Origin: Sva-25 sp037385685
Lineage (GTDB): Bacteria; Pseudomonadota; Gammaproteobacteria; Chromatiales; Chromatiaceae
NCBI GenBank assembly: GCA_037385685.1
Contig: JARRMW010000001.1
Location: 85,769-149,768, forward strand
Reading direction: 5' to 3'
DNA length: 64,000 bases
The notes beneath the pieces are model-generated. The model did no database searches. It saw only the letters and a program-made list of their open reading frames with translations, and was not told the DNA's origin. This document shows, in pieces, positions 1-7,165 of this stretch; position 1 is the stretch's first letter; the number at the start of each line of letters is the position of its first letter. Both the position numbers and the translations under genes were made by a program.

Positions 1-101
1 ACAGATCCGTTTATCTCGTCGAGCAGATCGCCGAAAGACTTTCACAAAACGGATACAATTGCATCGTCAACCACCGGGAACTCGCCTCTGCCAATGCCTG
101 A
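1..101 (+). CDS. rapZ: RNase adapter RapZ, C-terminal end (partial)
   Basis: The window opens inside this gene, and only the last 32 codons are visible before the TGA at 99-101. They begin RSVYLVEQIAERL, which matches the conserved end of the RapZ (YvcJ) C-terminal domain. In enterobacteria RapZ presents the sRNA GlmZ to RNase E and so controls glucosamine-6-phosphate synthase; whether that holds here is not visible. The ATG of the next gene lies inside its last codons (94-96), so the two are probably translationally coupled. The N-terminal P-loop domain is outside the window. Confidence 0.85.
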   Translation, partial: RSVYLVEQIAERLSQNGYNCIVNHRELASANA

Positions 102-483
102 TTGCAGTCTCATTGTCGTTGCTCACGCCCCTCTTGCGAGTTCCCTCGTCTCTGTCGCGAACCAGATCCTGGGAGATACAGGCCTGCTCATGGCATTCGA
201 TATCGACCTGGACTGCGACAGTGACACCGTGGCCCGGAATCTGCAGCAGGAAGTCGAAGACTGCGACCGGGGTAACGGTGTGCTTATCCTCTGCGATCTC
301 AAAGGTGCCACACCCGGCAATATCGCCACGCGTGCGCACATGAAGCATGCAGAGAGCAGCCTGGTATTCGGCGTTAACCTGCCAATGCTGCTGAGAGGCA
401 TCAACTACATGCACCAGCACCATGCAGCTGTCGCAAAGGCGGCAATTGCAGGCGCCCGCAATTGCATTACCATGGCGGAATGA
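94..483 (+). CDS. PTS EIIA component, mannose/fructose family
   Basis: This is a 129-residue single-domain protein of the EIIA-Man fold. The phosphorylatable His is in the N-terminal AHAPLA motif (about residue 11), and the family signatures DLKGATPGNIA and GVNLPML follow. It has no EIIB, EIIC or EIID partner here, so it is probably a regulatory phospho-relay protein rather than part of a sugar transporter. Its start overlaps the end of rapZ and its stop overlaps the HPr start, so the three genes are tightly coupled. The rapZ-EIIA-HPr order is usual for proteobacterial regulatory PTS loci. Confidence 0.9.
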   Translation: MPDCSLIVVAHAPLASSLVSVANQILGDTGLLMAFDIDLDCDSDTVARNLQQEVEDCDRGNGVLILCDLKGATPGNIATRAHMKHAESSLVFGVNLPMLLRGINYMHQHHAAVAKAAIAGARNCITMAE

Positions 484-752
484 TGATCGAGAAAGAACTC
501 ACCATCATCAACAAGCTCGGACTGCATGCACGCGCAGCAAGCAAGCTCGTCACCGTTGCCAATGGCTATAATGCGGAAATTCACGTTAACAGGGATTCGC
601 AACGCGTCAATGCCAAGAGCATCATGGGGGTCATGATGCTGGCAGCATCGCAAGGCACCGGCATTCGTCTCGAGGCCGAGGGCGAGGATGCCGAAGCAGC
701 ACTGGACGCGCTCGAGGAACTCATCAACAACAGGTTCGGTGAAGCGGAGTAA
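480..752 (+). CDS. ptsH: Phosphocarrier protein HPr
   Basis: This HPr-family protein carries the catalytic His in GLHARAAS (about residue 17) and the regulatory Ser region NAKSIMGVMML, the site that HprK phosphorylates in bacteria that have it. Two ATGs in tandem (480 and 483) overlap the EIIA stop; the second would give the classical 89 residues. HPr normally receives phosphate from Enzyme I and passes it to EIIA proteins. The gene for Enzyme I, which usually follows, is not present: the next 151 bases hold no gene and then mgtE begins. Confidence 0.93.
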   Translation: MMIEKELTIINKLGLHARAASKLVTVANGYNAEIHVNRDSQRVNAKSIMGVMMLAASQGTGIRLEAEGEDAEAALDALEELINNRFGEAE

Positions 753-903
753 GTATCGATCGCAACCAGTTGTGATCCCACCGGCTGATCAGCCAGGTCC
801 TCTCCACTAGATCATCAGGGAACTGTTTTTCAGCGGCAGATTCTGTTTCTGTTGCCTGCCTGCTAAACTGGCCGCTGTTTATCAACGGACAGACAGCAAC
901 CCA

Positions 904-2253
904 GTGACTGCCCCTCCCCAGGAAAATTCTCGCTACGAGCGGGTGCAGCGCATGCTCGACAGCGGCGCCCTGCAGCAAGCAAGCAAACTGCTCAACGCGC
1001 TTGCTCCAGCTGAAATTGCGCACCTCCTCGAGAGTCTTCCGATGACGGAACGAGAGATCATCTGGGGACTGATTGGAGACCAGGACGGAGAGGTGCTGGT
1101 CCTGCTTTCCGACGAGGTCAGTTCCGAATTCATCAGAAAGATGGACACGGCGGAGCTGCTTGCGGCCGCCGAGAACCTCGACCTCGATGACCTCGCCGAC
1201 CTGATCCAGGAATTGCCCGAGACCATCACACAGGAGGTCATCGAGTCTCTCGATCAGCAGCGGCGCGAGAGCCTCGAGGATGTGCTCTCCTACCCCGAAG
1301 ACACGGCTGGCGGTCTCATGAACACCGACATGGTGCTGATCCGGCCTGAAGTCACACTCGATGCAGCACTGCGATTCCTGCGGAGACTCGGGGATCGCGT
1401 CCCCGCAGATACCGACGCGCTCATCGTTGTCAACCGCAACGCAGAGTATCTCGGCATGTTGCCGCTCGCCAAACTGGTCACCGGCAACCTCTCGGAAATC
1501 GTGGCCGAGGTCATGAGTCTTGACGTCAAGCCCTTCCAGACAGACATGCCGGAACGGGAAGTCGCCAACCGCTTCGAGCTCCATGACCTGGTATCGGCAC
1601 CGGTGATAGACGATGTCGGGAAGGTGGTTGGGCGTATCACCATCGATGACGTAGTCGATGTCATCCGCGAAGAGGGCGAACACCAGTTCATGGGCCAGGC
1701 AGGCTTGTCGGAAGACGTGGACATGTTCGCTCCGGTCATGGTCAGTGCAAGACGGCGCGCCCTCTGGCTTGGCGTGAACCTGATCACGGCCTTCCTCGCC
1801 TCCTGGGTCATTGGTCAGTTCCAGGGAACGATCGAGAAGATCGTTGCCCTTGCGGTACTCATGCCGATCGTCGCAAACATGGGGGGGATCGCAGGCACAC
1901 AGACCATGACCCTGGCCATACGGGGTATCGCGCTGCGACAACTCTCTTCATCGAACATGCGCTGGCTCCTAATCAAGGAACTTTCCGTCGGGCTCATCAA
2001 CAGCTTTATCTGGGCCGCAGTGGTTGCTGTCATCGCAGGCCTCTGGTTCGACGACATCAACATCGCCTGGCTAATTGCCGTGGCGATGTCGATCAACCTG
2101 ATCTCCGCCGCTATCAGCGGAGCCCTGATCCCTGTCGTGCTTGACCGTTTCGGTATTGATCCTGCACTGGCCGGCGGTGTCTTCCTGACGACGGTGACAG
2201 ACATCGTCGGTTTTCTCGCCTTCCTCGGCCTTGCCACGATCTTCCTGGTGTAG
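904..2253 (+). CDS. mgtE: Magnesium transporter MgtE
   Basis: This is a 449-residue MgtE/SLC41 Mg2+ channel. The N-terminal half is the acidic, Mg2+-sensing MgtE-N domain (about residues 10-125), followed by a CBS pair (about 130-250; LMNTDMVLIRPEVTLD and VGRITIDDVVDVIR). The last 180 residues are five hydrophobic helices with the pore signature PIVANMGGIAGTQ. The start is GTG at 904, with no obvious in-frame alternative. MgtE often closes rapZ/PTS clusters in gammaproteobacteria. The 151-base gap to HPr shows no convincing promoter and no Mg2+ riboswitch that I could recognise. Confidence 0.93.
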   Translation: MTAPPQENSRYERVQRMLDSGALQQASKLLNALAPAEIAHLLESLPMTEREIIWGLIGDQDGEVLVLLSDEVSSEFIRKMDTAELLAAAENLDLDDLADLIQELPETITQEVIESLDQQRRESLEDVLSYPEDTAGGLMNTDMVLIRPEVTLDAALRFLRRLGDRVPADTDALIVVNRNAEYLGMLPLAKLVTGNLSEIVAEVMSLDVKPFQTDMPEREVANRFELHDLVSAPVIDDVGKVVGRITIDDVVDVIREEGEHQFMGQAGLSEDVDMFAPVMVSARRRALWLGVNLITAFLASWVIGQFQGTIEKIVALAVLMPIVANMGGIAGTQTMTLAIRGIALRQLSSSNMRWLLIKELSVGLINSFIWAAVVAVIAGLWFDDINIAWLIAVAMSINLISAAISGALIPVVLDRFGIDPALAGGVFLTTVTDIVGFLAFLGLATIFLV

Positions 2254-2273
2254 CCGGGCTCATCGACGCAAAT

Positions 2274-2299
2274 GAAAAACGCCGGCCAGTGGCCGGCGT
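2274..2299 (-). terminator. Intrinsic terminator of the glcF-coq7 operon
   Basis: There is a perfect 9-bp stem (ACGCCGGCC / GGCCGGCGT) with a 3-base loop. On the minus strand it is followed by five T residues. It lies between the convergent mgtE and coq7 ends; the T run favours termination of minus-strand transcripts, though the hairpin could also affect mgtE readthrough. Confidence 0.75.
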
Positions 2300-2337
2300 C
2301 GTTCAGACTATTCCGCAATGCTGTAAACAATTCGATA

Positions 2338-2979
2338 TCAGACGCGATAAACGCTGCCTGTCATGATTTTCGAAGTGAGTTGCATAGCCTGCTTGATGGG
2401 TTCCGGCAGCTCGACACCGCCCTTGGCGACAGCCTTGGTGGCATGTTCGATCTCGTCTGTTTTCATTTGTTCGAGGATGGCTCTGGTCTTGCGGTCCTCG
2501 GGAGAGACTTGCGCGAGATGCTCCTCGAGATGTTTTTCGACCTGGCGCTCGGTTTCAGCAACAAAACCAAGACTCCACTTGTCACCGGCAACGCCGGCCA
2601 GGGCCCCGATCGCAAAGGAACCCGCATACCATAACGGATTGAGCAGGCTGGTCCGGCCACCGAGTTCCTCGATACGCCTTTCACACCAGTCAAGGTGGTC
2701 GTTCTCTTCCTGTGCGGAACGTTCCATGCTCTGGCGGACCGAGGGATCACGTGCTGTCACGGCCTGGCCCTGATAGAGGGCCTGGGCACAGACCTCGCCG
2801 GTGTGGTTGATGCGCATGAGCCGGGCCGTATGATCCCGCTCGCTGTCGTTCAGCTCGGTTTCCTGCATACCCGCTGCAGGGTTCGGACGTTCCGTCACCT
2901 GCGGCTGGCCAAAGACGGTCTGCACGGCCTGATCAAACTGCATGATCAGCCTGTCGAAGGGTGAGTAGGCGCGCTTCAT
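2338..2979 (-). CDS. coq7: 2-polyprenyl-3-methyl-6-methoxy-1,4-benzoquinone monooxygenase (Coq7)
   Basis: This 213-residue di-iron hydroxylase carries out the last hydroxylation in ubiquinone biosynthesis. Two Glu/His iron-ligand sets typical of Coq7 are visible: RINHTGE with EENDHLDW, and EKHLEEHL with DEIEHA. The C-terminal half is amphipathic, consistent with monotopic membrane attachment. The start is ATG 2979-2977, which overlaps the glcF TGA by one base, with GGAGG about 8 bases upstream; a TTG codon directly before it is less likely. It is probably co-transcribed with glcF. Use of Coq7 rather than UbiF is common in gammaproteobacteria outside the enterics. Confidence 0.93.
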   Translation of the reverse strand: MKRAYSPFDRLIMQFDQAVQTVFGQPQVTERPNPAAGMQETELNDSERDHTARLMRINHTGEVCAQALYQGQAVTARDPSVRQSMERSAQEENDHLDWCERRIEELGGRTSLLNPLWYAGSFAIGALAGVAGDKWSLGFVAETERQVEKHLEEHLAQVSPEDRKTRAILEQMKTDEIEHATKAVAKGGVELPEPIKQAMQLTSKIMTGSVYRV

Positions 2980-4130
2980 CAATTAGCCTCCAGCTGCTGT
3001 TGCAGCCATTCTATCGGATGCATGACAGTGACGGAAAGGCCGGCATCCGCGAGAGATCGACCCAGATGCAGTGAACAGCCGCTGTTGGTCGTCAACAGTG
3101 TGTTGATCCCAAGTTCGCGCACCCTCTCGACGACAGGATCCGCCAGGCTCCTTGCCATGTCAGGGTGTGTCAGCAGATGCATACCAGCCCCGCCGCAGCA
3201 GCCGAGCCCGCTGATCTCCTGAATGGTACCGCCTCCGATCGCAGCAAACAGGCTACGCAGGCTCCCGGCCTGCTGCATCGCATGCAAGCTGCAGGGAATG
3301 TAGAAAGCGGTATGACGAAAGCTCTCACTGGACACTTTCGGAAACTGGCAGTGCTCCGCAACAAAGGCCGTTGCCTCAAAAACCGGACTACCCAGGGTTT
3401 CCTGCAGTTGCAGACCGCAACCGCTGCTCGTCACGAGGATTGCGTCGGCCTTGCTGCCGAATGCCTTGCGATTGTTCTCCACAAAGGCGAGTGCTTTTGC
3501 GCGCTCCCCCGCATGTGCGTGCATCGCACCGCAACATGCCTGATCAGGCGGCACACTGACACTGAATCCCTGGCTTGTCAGCAACGCAACGAGCGACTTG
3601 AGTGCCGGTGCGTCGGTATGTCGACCGATGCAACCCGCAAACAGCTGAACATGCCCGCGTGGTTCGGAAAGCGCCGGATAGAGCCGCGTTTTGAGACTGA
3701 AGGGCCTGTGTTGCGGAACCAGTGCGAGCAACTTCGCGAGGATGATCCGGTCAGATTGCGGCAAAAACCTGCCGACACTCCGCCCAACCGCAAGCGCCAT
3801 GTCGAGTAGCCTGTTGCTGGTCAGCAGGTCAAGCAGGCGTCCATGCCTCCCGGCCGTCAATTCAGTGCGCGCCTCGTCAAGGATGGCTCCATACTCGACG
3901 TCGGACGGACAGGCCCCCTCGCACCGACGGCACAAGAGACAATTATCGAGATGACCAAGAAGCCTGTTGTCAGCCTTGAGATGGCCGCTGGCAACGCCCT
4001 GCAACAGGGCGATTCGCCCACGCGGTGATTCTGCTTCGTCCCTGAAAAGCAGGTAGGTCGGACAATGAGGCAGGCACAAACCACACTTGACGCAATGGTC
4101 TGCCTTTCGTTGTATCGAGGTAGTGTCCAC
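2979..4130 (-). CDS. glcF: Glycolate oxidase iron-sulfur subunit GlcF-like
   Basis: This 383-residue Fe-S protein has two N-terminal 4Fe-4S motifs (CVKCGLCLPHCP and CLLCRRCEGACP) and two CCG domains (ACCGAMHAHAGE and GLGCCGGAGMH). That is the layout of GlcF and of the related heterodisulfide-reductase-type subunits. GlcF works with the flavoproteins GlcD and GlcE to oxidise glycolate to glyoxylate and feed electrons to quinone. Neither partner is nearby, so the exact substrate is inferred. The start is GTG at 4130 with no clear ribosome-binding site. It reads directly into coq7. Confidence 0.75.
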   Translation of the reverse strand: MDTTSIQRKADHCVKCGLCLPHCPTYLLFRDEAESPRGRIALLQGVASGHLKADNRLLGHLDNCLLCRRCEGACPSDVEYGAILDEARTELTAGRHGRLLDLLTSNRLLDMALAVGRSVGRFLPQSDRIILAKLLALVPQHRPFSLKTRLYPALSEPRGHVQLFAGCIGRHTDAPALKSLVALLTSQGFSVSVPPDQACCGAMHAHAGERAKALAFVENNRKAFGSKADAILVTSSGCGLQLQETLGSPVFEATAFVAEHCQFPKVSSESFRHTAFYIPCSLHAMQQAGSLRSLFAAIGGGTIQEISGLGCCGGAGMHLLTHPDMARSLADPVVERVRELGINTLLTTNSGCSLHLGRSLADAGLSVTVMHPIEWLQQQLEAN

Positions 4131-4211
4131 GCCCTGATGAAACCCGCAGCTTCCCGTAAATCCGGACCGGCAAGTATACTATTGACAAACTCAATCATGA
4201 TGGAATTATCC

Positions 4212-4529
4212 ATGTCCTACTACAAGCGTCATGTCTTCGTCTGCACCAACAAGCGGCAAAATGGCGAGCCCTGCTGCCAGGACTACGACTCGCAGCATGC
4301 GCGCGATTACCTCAAGAAACGCGCCAAGGAAATGGACATCCATGGCAGAGGAAACTGCCGGATCAATAGCGCCGGTTGCCTTGACCGTTGCGAACAGGGG
4401 CCTGTCATGGTCGTCTACCCTGAAGAGATCTGGTACACATGGGTTGACCAGGATGACCTCGATGAAATTCTCGATAGCCATCTCGTCAATGGGCAACCTG
4501 TTGAACGCCTGATGCTCCCAAAGGGTTGA
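4212..4529 (+). CDS. Thioredoxin-like [2Fe-2S] ferredoxin
   Basis: This is a 105-residue protein of the thioredoxin-fold ferredoxin family. The cysteine pattern CTNKRQNGEPCC ... GNCRINSAGCLDRC supplies the four cluster ligands. Such proteins shuttle electrons in the cytoplasm, and their physiological partners are mostly unknown. I chose the third of three in-frame ATGs (4197, 4200, 4212) because the residues from MSYYKRHVFVC align with the family. The gene is divergent from glcF, about 80 bases away. Its stop codon sits inside a perfect FNR-like palindrome (4526-4539). Confidence 0.82.
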   Translation: MSYYKRHVFVCTNKRQNGEPCCQDYDSQHARDYLKKRAKEMDIHGRGNCRINSAGCLDRCEQGPVMVVYPEEIWYTWVDQDDLDEILDSHLVNGQPVERLMLPKG

Positions 4530-4539
4530 TTTCGATCAA
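4526..4539. promoter_or_regulatory. Perfect FNR/ANR-type operator
   Basis: The sequence is TTGAT-TTCG-ATCAA, an exact match to the FNR/ANR consensus TTGAT-N4-ATCAA. By simple base composition such a match is expected about 0.06 times in 64 kb, so its position in front of a candidate sRNA promoter is notable. Its centre (4532.5) lies about 72 bp upstream of the predicted sRNA start, a spacing seen at class I FNR-activated promoters (-71.5). It overlaps the ferredoxin stop codon. Binding is inferred. Confidence 0.55.
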
Positions 4540-4592
4540 CTAATCTACCCCGATGGCAGTTTTTTCTGATCCGGGCTTGACAAGCGGGTTTT

Positions 4593-4598
4593 TATATT
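4593..4598 (+). promoter_or_regulatory. Predicted -10 box of the candidate sRNA
   Basis: TATATT matches the sigma-70 -10 consensus at five of six positions and would start transcription near 4604-4606. The -35 region at the proper distance (4570-4575) is poor, as expected of an activator-dependent promoter. A TTGACA at 4577 is only 10 bases from this -10, so it does not pair with it. Confidence 0.4.
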
Positions 4599-4604
4599 AG
4601 AAGA

Positions 4605-4703
4605 TTCTTACATACTGAATCACATAGTGGTTCAGTACTCCTCCATCCTCCTTTGGTGGTTATCCAAACTTGAGCGCAGCATCCTCCGCTGCGCTTATTT
4701 TTT
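4605..4703 (+). ncRNA. Candidate FNR-linked small RNA with C-rich loops
   Basis: This is a predicted ~100-nt transcript with no coding sequence. Hairpin 1 (4614-4636) has a 10-bp stem with one G-U pair and an ATA loop. Hairpin 2 (4643-4659) has a 5-bp stem with loop CTCCTTT. Hairpin 3 (4673-4695) is an 8-bp stem with loop ATCCTCC and is followed by a T tract, so it doubles as the terminator. The linker before hairpin 2 holds CTCCTCC, and ATCCTCC occurs twice (4645-4651, 4681-4687). Unpaired CCUCC loops are complementary to ribosome-binding sites, the design of several base-pairing sRNAs. It could instead be the attenuated leader of ubiK, whose ATG is 48 bases beyond the T tract. Confidence 0.5.
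4673..4703 (+). terminator. Intrinsic terminator ending the candidate sRNA
   Basis: The perfect stem AGCGCAGC / GCTGCGCT with loop ATCCTCC is followed by TATTTTTT. It separates the intergenic transcript from ubiK. Confidence 0.8.
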
Positions 4704-4751
4704 GCTCGCTTTACGGGCATACTCAATCCAGCTAACAGGCCGCCTGACAAC

Positions 4752-4994
4752 ATGATGTTTGATCCGAAAATCCTTGATGATCTGTCGCGAAAGATCAGCG
4801 ATTCACTGCCCAGAGGGCTGACGACATTGCAGGACGACACACGACAGCATCTGAACAGTGCCCTGCAATCGGCGCTGTCGAAAATGAACCTCGTCTCCCG
4901 TGAAGAGTACGACATCCAGCGCGCTGTACTCGAAAGGACACGTGAAAAACTCGACATGCTCGAAAAAAAGGTCAGGGAACTCGAAAACAGTTAA
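4752..4994 (+). CDS. ubiK: Ubiquinone biosynthesis accessory factor UbiK (YqiC/BMFP family)
   Basis: This 80-residue protein begins MMFDPKILDDLSRKI, the family's usual start. An amphipathic N-terminal helix is followed by a charged C-terminal coiled coil (about residues 45-78, LERTREKLDMLEKKVREL). In Escherichia coli UbiK forms trimers with UbiJ and assists aerobic ubiquinone synthesis at the membrane-associated Ubi complex. Two tandem ATGs (4752, 4755) are possible. It lies upstream of comM, a common arrangement, and fits the other ubiquinone genes in the window (coq7, ubiX). Confidence 0.88.
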   Translation: MMFDPKILDDLSRKISDSLPRGLTTLQDDTRQHLNSALQSALSKMNLVSREEYDIQRAVLERTREKLDMLEKKVRELENS

Positions 4995-5061
4995 TCCGCG
5001 CTGAGCCACGCGGGGAGCGCGCATCTGACTCCCGAAACAACAGCGAGGTCCATGGAAGGAC

Positions 5062-6564
5062 ATGCACAATCTCTCCGTCATTCTGAGCCGATCCTCGGCA
5101 GGCATTGATGCGCCCCTCATCACGGTAGAGACCCATCTGGGGAACGGCTTGCCTGCTTTCTCGATCGTGGGACTGCCTGAAAAAGCCGTGCAGGAGAGCC
5201 GTGAACGGGTACGAGCCGCAATACTTAATGCCAATTTCGAGTTTCCTGCGCGACGCATCACGGTGAATCTGGCACCGGCTGACCTGCCCAAGGAGGGCAG
5301 TCGCTTCGATCTGCCGATTGCGATCGGCATCCTGGCCGCGAGCGGCCAGATTCACCGGAAAGCGCTGGAGGATCACGAATTCATTGGCGAACTGGCGCTT
5401 TCTGGTGAACTTCGACCCGTCAAGGGCATCCTGCCAGCTGCACTGGCTGCAGCAAGAACCAGGCACAGCCTCACTCTTCCAGTCGCGAATGCCACAGAAT
5501 CCGCCTGTGTCGACGGACTCAGGATCCTGGCTTTCACGACTCTGCTGCAGCTCAGCGAACACTTCAACGGGACGCAACCCGCAATCCCCTGGCGCCCCGG
5601 ACAGGAAAGCATCACGAAGCCGGCACCACTGCCTGACATGCGCGATGTCATCGGCCAGGAGCAGGCGAAACGCGCCCTCCTGATCGCAGCAGCAGGTGGT
5701 CATTCACTCCTGATGAGCGGACCTCCCGGCACAGGGAAATCCATGCTCGCCAGCCGGCTGCCTGGCCTCTTGCCGCAACTGGGTGAACAGGAAGCGCTCG
5801 AAAGCGCGGCCGTGCGTTCCGTTGCCGGCCTTGCGTTCAATATCGCGGAATGGCGGCGTCCCCCCTGGAGGGCCCCGCATCATTCAGCTTCCCCGGCCGC
5901 GATCGTCGGCGGCGGTACGATACCGGCTCCCGGAGAGATCTCCCTGAGTCATCACGGGATCCTCTTTCTGGATGAGCTGCCCGAGTTCGACAGGCGCGTG
6001 CTCGAAGCACTCAGGGAACCACTCGAAAATGGCCATATCACGATTTCCCGTGCCGGCAGGCAGGCGGAGTTTCCGGCACGCTTCCAGCTTGTTGCCGCCA
6101 TGAATCCCTGTCCCTGCGGCTACCACGGGCATCCGACGAAATCATGCCGCTGCAGTGCCGATCAAATTGATCGCTACCGCGGCCGGATCTCCGGCCCCCT
6201 CATGGATCGTATCGATATCCAGATCGAGGTTCCGGCAGTCTCATCACAGATCTTCGCATCCACGGACGGTAACCGCACCAGCAGTCGGCAATTGCGTCAA
6301 CAGGTTGCAGCAGCCAGGGAACGGCAGCTCCAGCGACAGGAGGGACTCAATAGCAGTCTTGCTCCCGGCGATCTCGAACGCCATTGCTTTCTCAGCAGCG
6401 AACAGCAGGGACTCGTGGTCGAGGCCATGGAAAGACTCGCACTCTCCCACAGGGCCTTCCATCGTGTACTCAAGGTGGCACGGACGATCGCTGACCTGGA
6501 CGGCCGTGACGGGCTCGATAACCGCCATCTGCTCGAAGCCCTGAACCTGAGGATTGGCCGCTGA
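5062..6564 (+). CDS. comM: ComM/YifB family AAA+ ATPase (Mg-chelatase-like)
   Basis: This 500-residue protein has the YifB layout: an N-terminal Lon-protease-like fold with the signature LAPADLPKEGSRFDLPIA, a central AAA+ module with Walker A GPPGTGKS (about residue 220) and Walker B LFLDELPEF, an inserted cysteine motif (MNPCPCGYHGHPTKSCRC) and a C-terminal Mg-chelatase domain. In naturally competent gammaproteobacteria ComM is a helicase that promotes branch migration during integration of transformed DNA. The ATG at 5062 fits the family start; GGAAGGA lies just upstream, unusually close. Confidence 0.92.
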   Translation: MHNLSVILSRSSAGIDAPLITVETHLGNGLPAFSIVGLPEKAVQESRERVRAAILNANFEFPARRITVNLAPADLPKEGSRFDLPIAIGILAASGQIHRKALEDHEFIGELALSGELRPVKGILPAALAAARTRHSLTLPVANATESACVDGLRILAFTTLLQLSEHFNGTQPAIPWRPGQESITKPAPLPDMRDVIGQEQAKRALLIAAAGGHSLLMSGPPGTGKSMLASRLPGLLPQLGEQEALESAAVRSVAGLAFNIAEWRRPPWRAPHHSASPAAIVGGGTIPAPGEISLSHHGILFLDELPEFDRRVLEALREPLENGHITISRAGRQAEFPARFQLVAAMNPCPCGYHGHPTKSCRCSADQIDRYRGRISGPLMDRIDIQIEVPAVSSQIFASTDGNRTSSRQLRQQVAAARERQLQRQEGLNSSLAPGDLERHCFLSSEQQGLVVEAMERLALSHRAFHRVLKVARTIADLDGRDGLDNRHLLEALNLRIGR

Positions 6565-6717
6565 AACAGGCAAGGACAAAGGTCCGGCACGCCTGCAATT
6601 CCGAAAAAGCCGGCCTGTACCCGGCGGCCGGAGTTGACAAAGGGATCAACAGGCTTAAGCTTCGGGTTGTACACCTGAACTCCGGCCAGGCATCAGCGAC
6701 TGTTCTGCGAGAGGACC

Positions 6718-7011
6718 ATGAAGACCAATCAATTTCCCTGGCTCGCCCTGGGCATCGGCCTGTTGTTTGCGCTCATCATTCTTCAGACCGGCGGCCACGT
6801 TCCCGACAGTCCGGGAGTGCTGCCTCTCCTGATGCGCCTGCTCATGAGCGAGTTTGCCTTTTTGCTCAATGCAGCAGGCGCCATTGTCTCTGTCAGACAG
6901 ATGCTGAAGCATGGCCCTTCCTTCTCCGGAGTCGCTCTTGCAACAGGCTGTCTGCTACTGGCAGGGTTCTTTTTCTACCTTGGAATCATGCTCTGGCCCG
7001 TGCAAGGCTGA
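6718..7011 (+). CDS. Small membrane protein of unknown function
   Basis: I do not recognise this 97-residue protein. It has three strongly hydrophobic segments (about residues 8-24, 36-60 and 70-93) joined by short loops, so it is probably an inner-membrane protein. The start ATG is preceded by AGAGGA at very short spacing. It stands alone after comM, 150 bases from the next gene on each side, at the head of a run of unfamiliar genes (6.7-9.1 kb). Nothing in the sequence points to a substrate or catalytic role. Confidence 0.65.
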   Translation: MKTNQFPWLALGIGLLFALIILQTGGHVPDSPGVLPLLMRLLMSEFAFLLNAAGAIVSVRQMLKHGPSFSGVALATGCLLLAGFFFYLGIMLWPVQG

Positions 7012-7165
7012 GCCTGCGGGCAATCAACGACTGAATTTCTTTCGAGAGCCGGCTGGACAAGGAACCCTCAGCCGCAGGATTCCAGGAATCCGCAAGCAGG
7101 ACGCAGCAGAGCTTCCCTTGTCACGGACAGCTTGCATCATCATGCGCCAGAGGACGGCCTGACCC

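Noticed and set aside
724..1941. Long minus-strand open frame of about 400 codons opposite HPr and mgtE
   Set aside because: It is the antisense shadow of mgtE; its translation is rich in Asp, His and Cys with no family motif, while the plus strand encodes a clear MgtE.
4577..4582. TTGACA as the -35 box of the candidate sRNA promoter
   Set aside because: It is only 10 bases from the best -10 (TATATT); the alternative TAGAAG at 4598 would be weak and at 15-base spacing. I kept it only as an uncertain alternative.
6612..6640. Terminator after comM (CCGGCC / GGCCGG)
   Set aside because: The stem is only six bases with a ten-base loop and no T tract follows.
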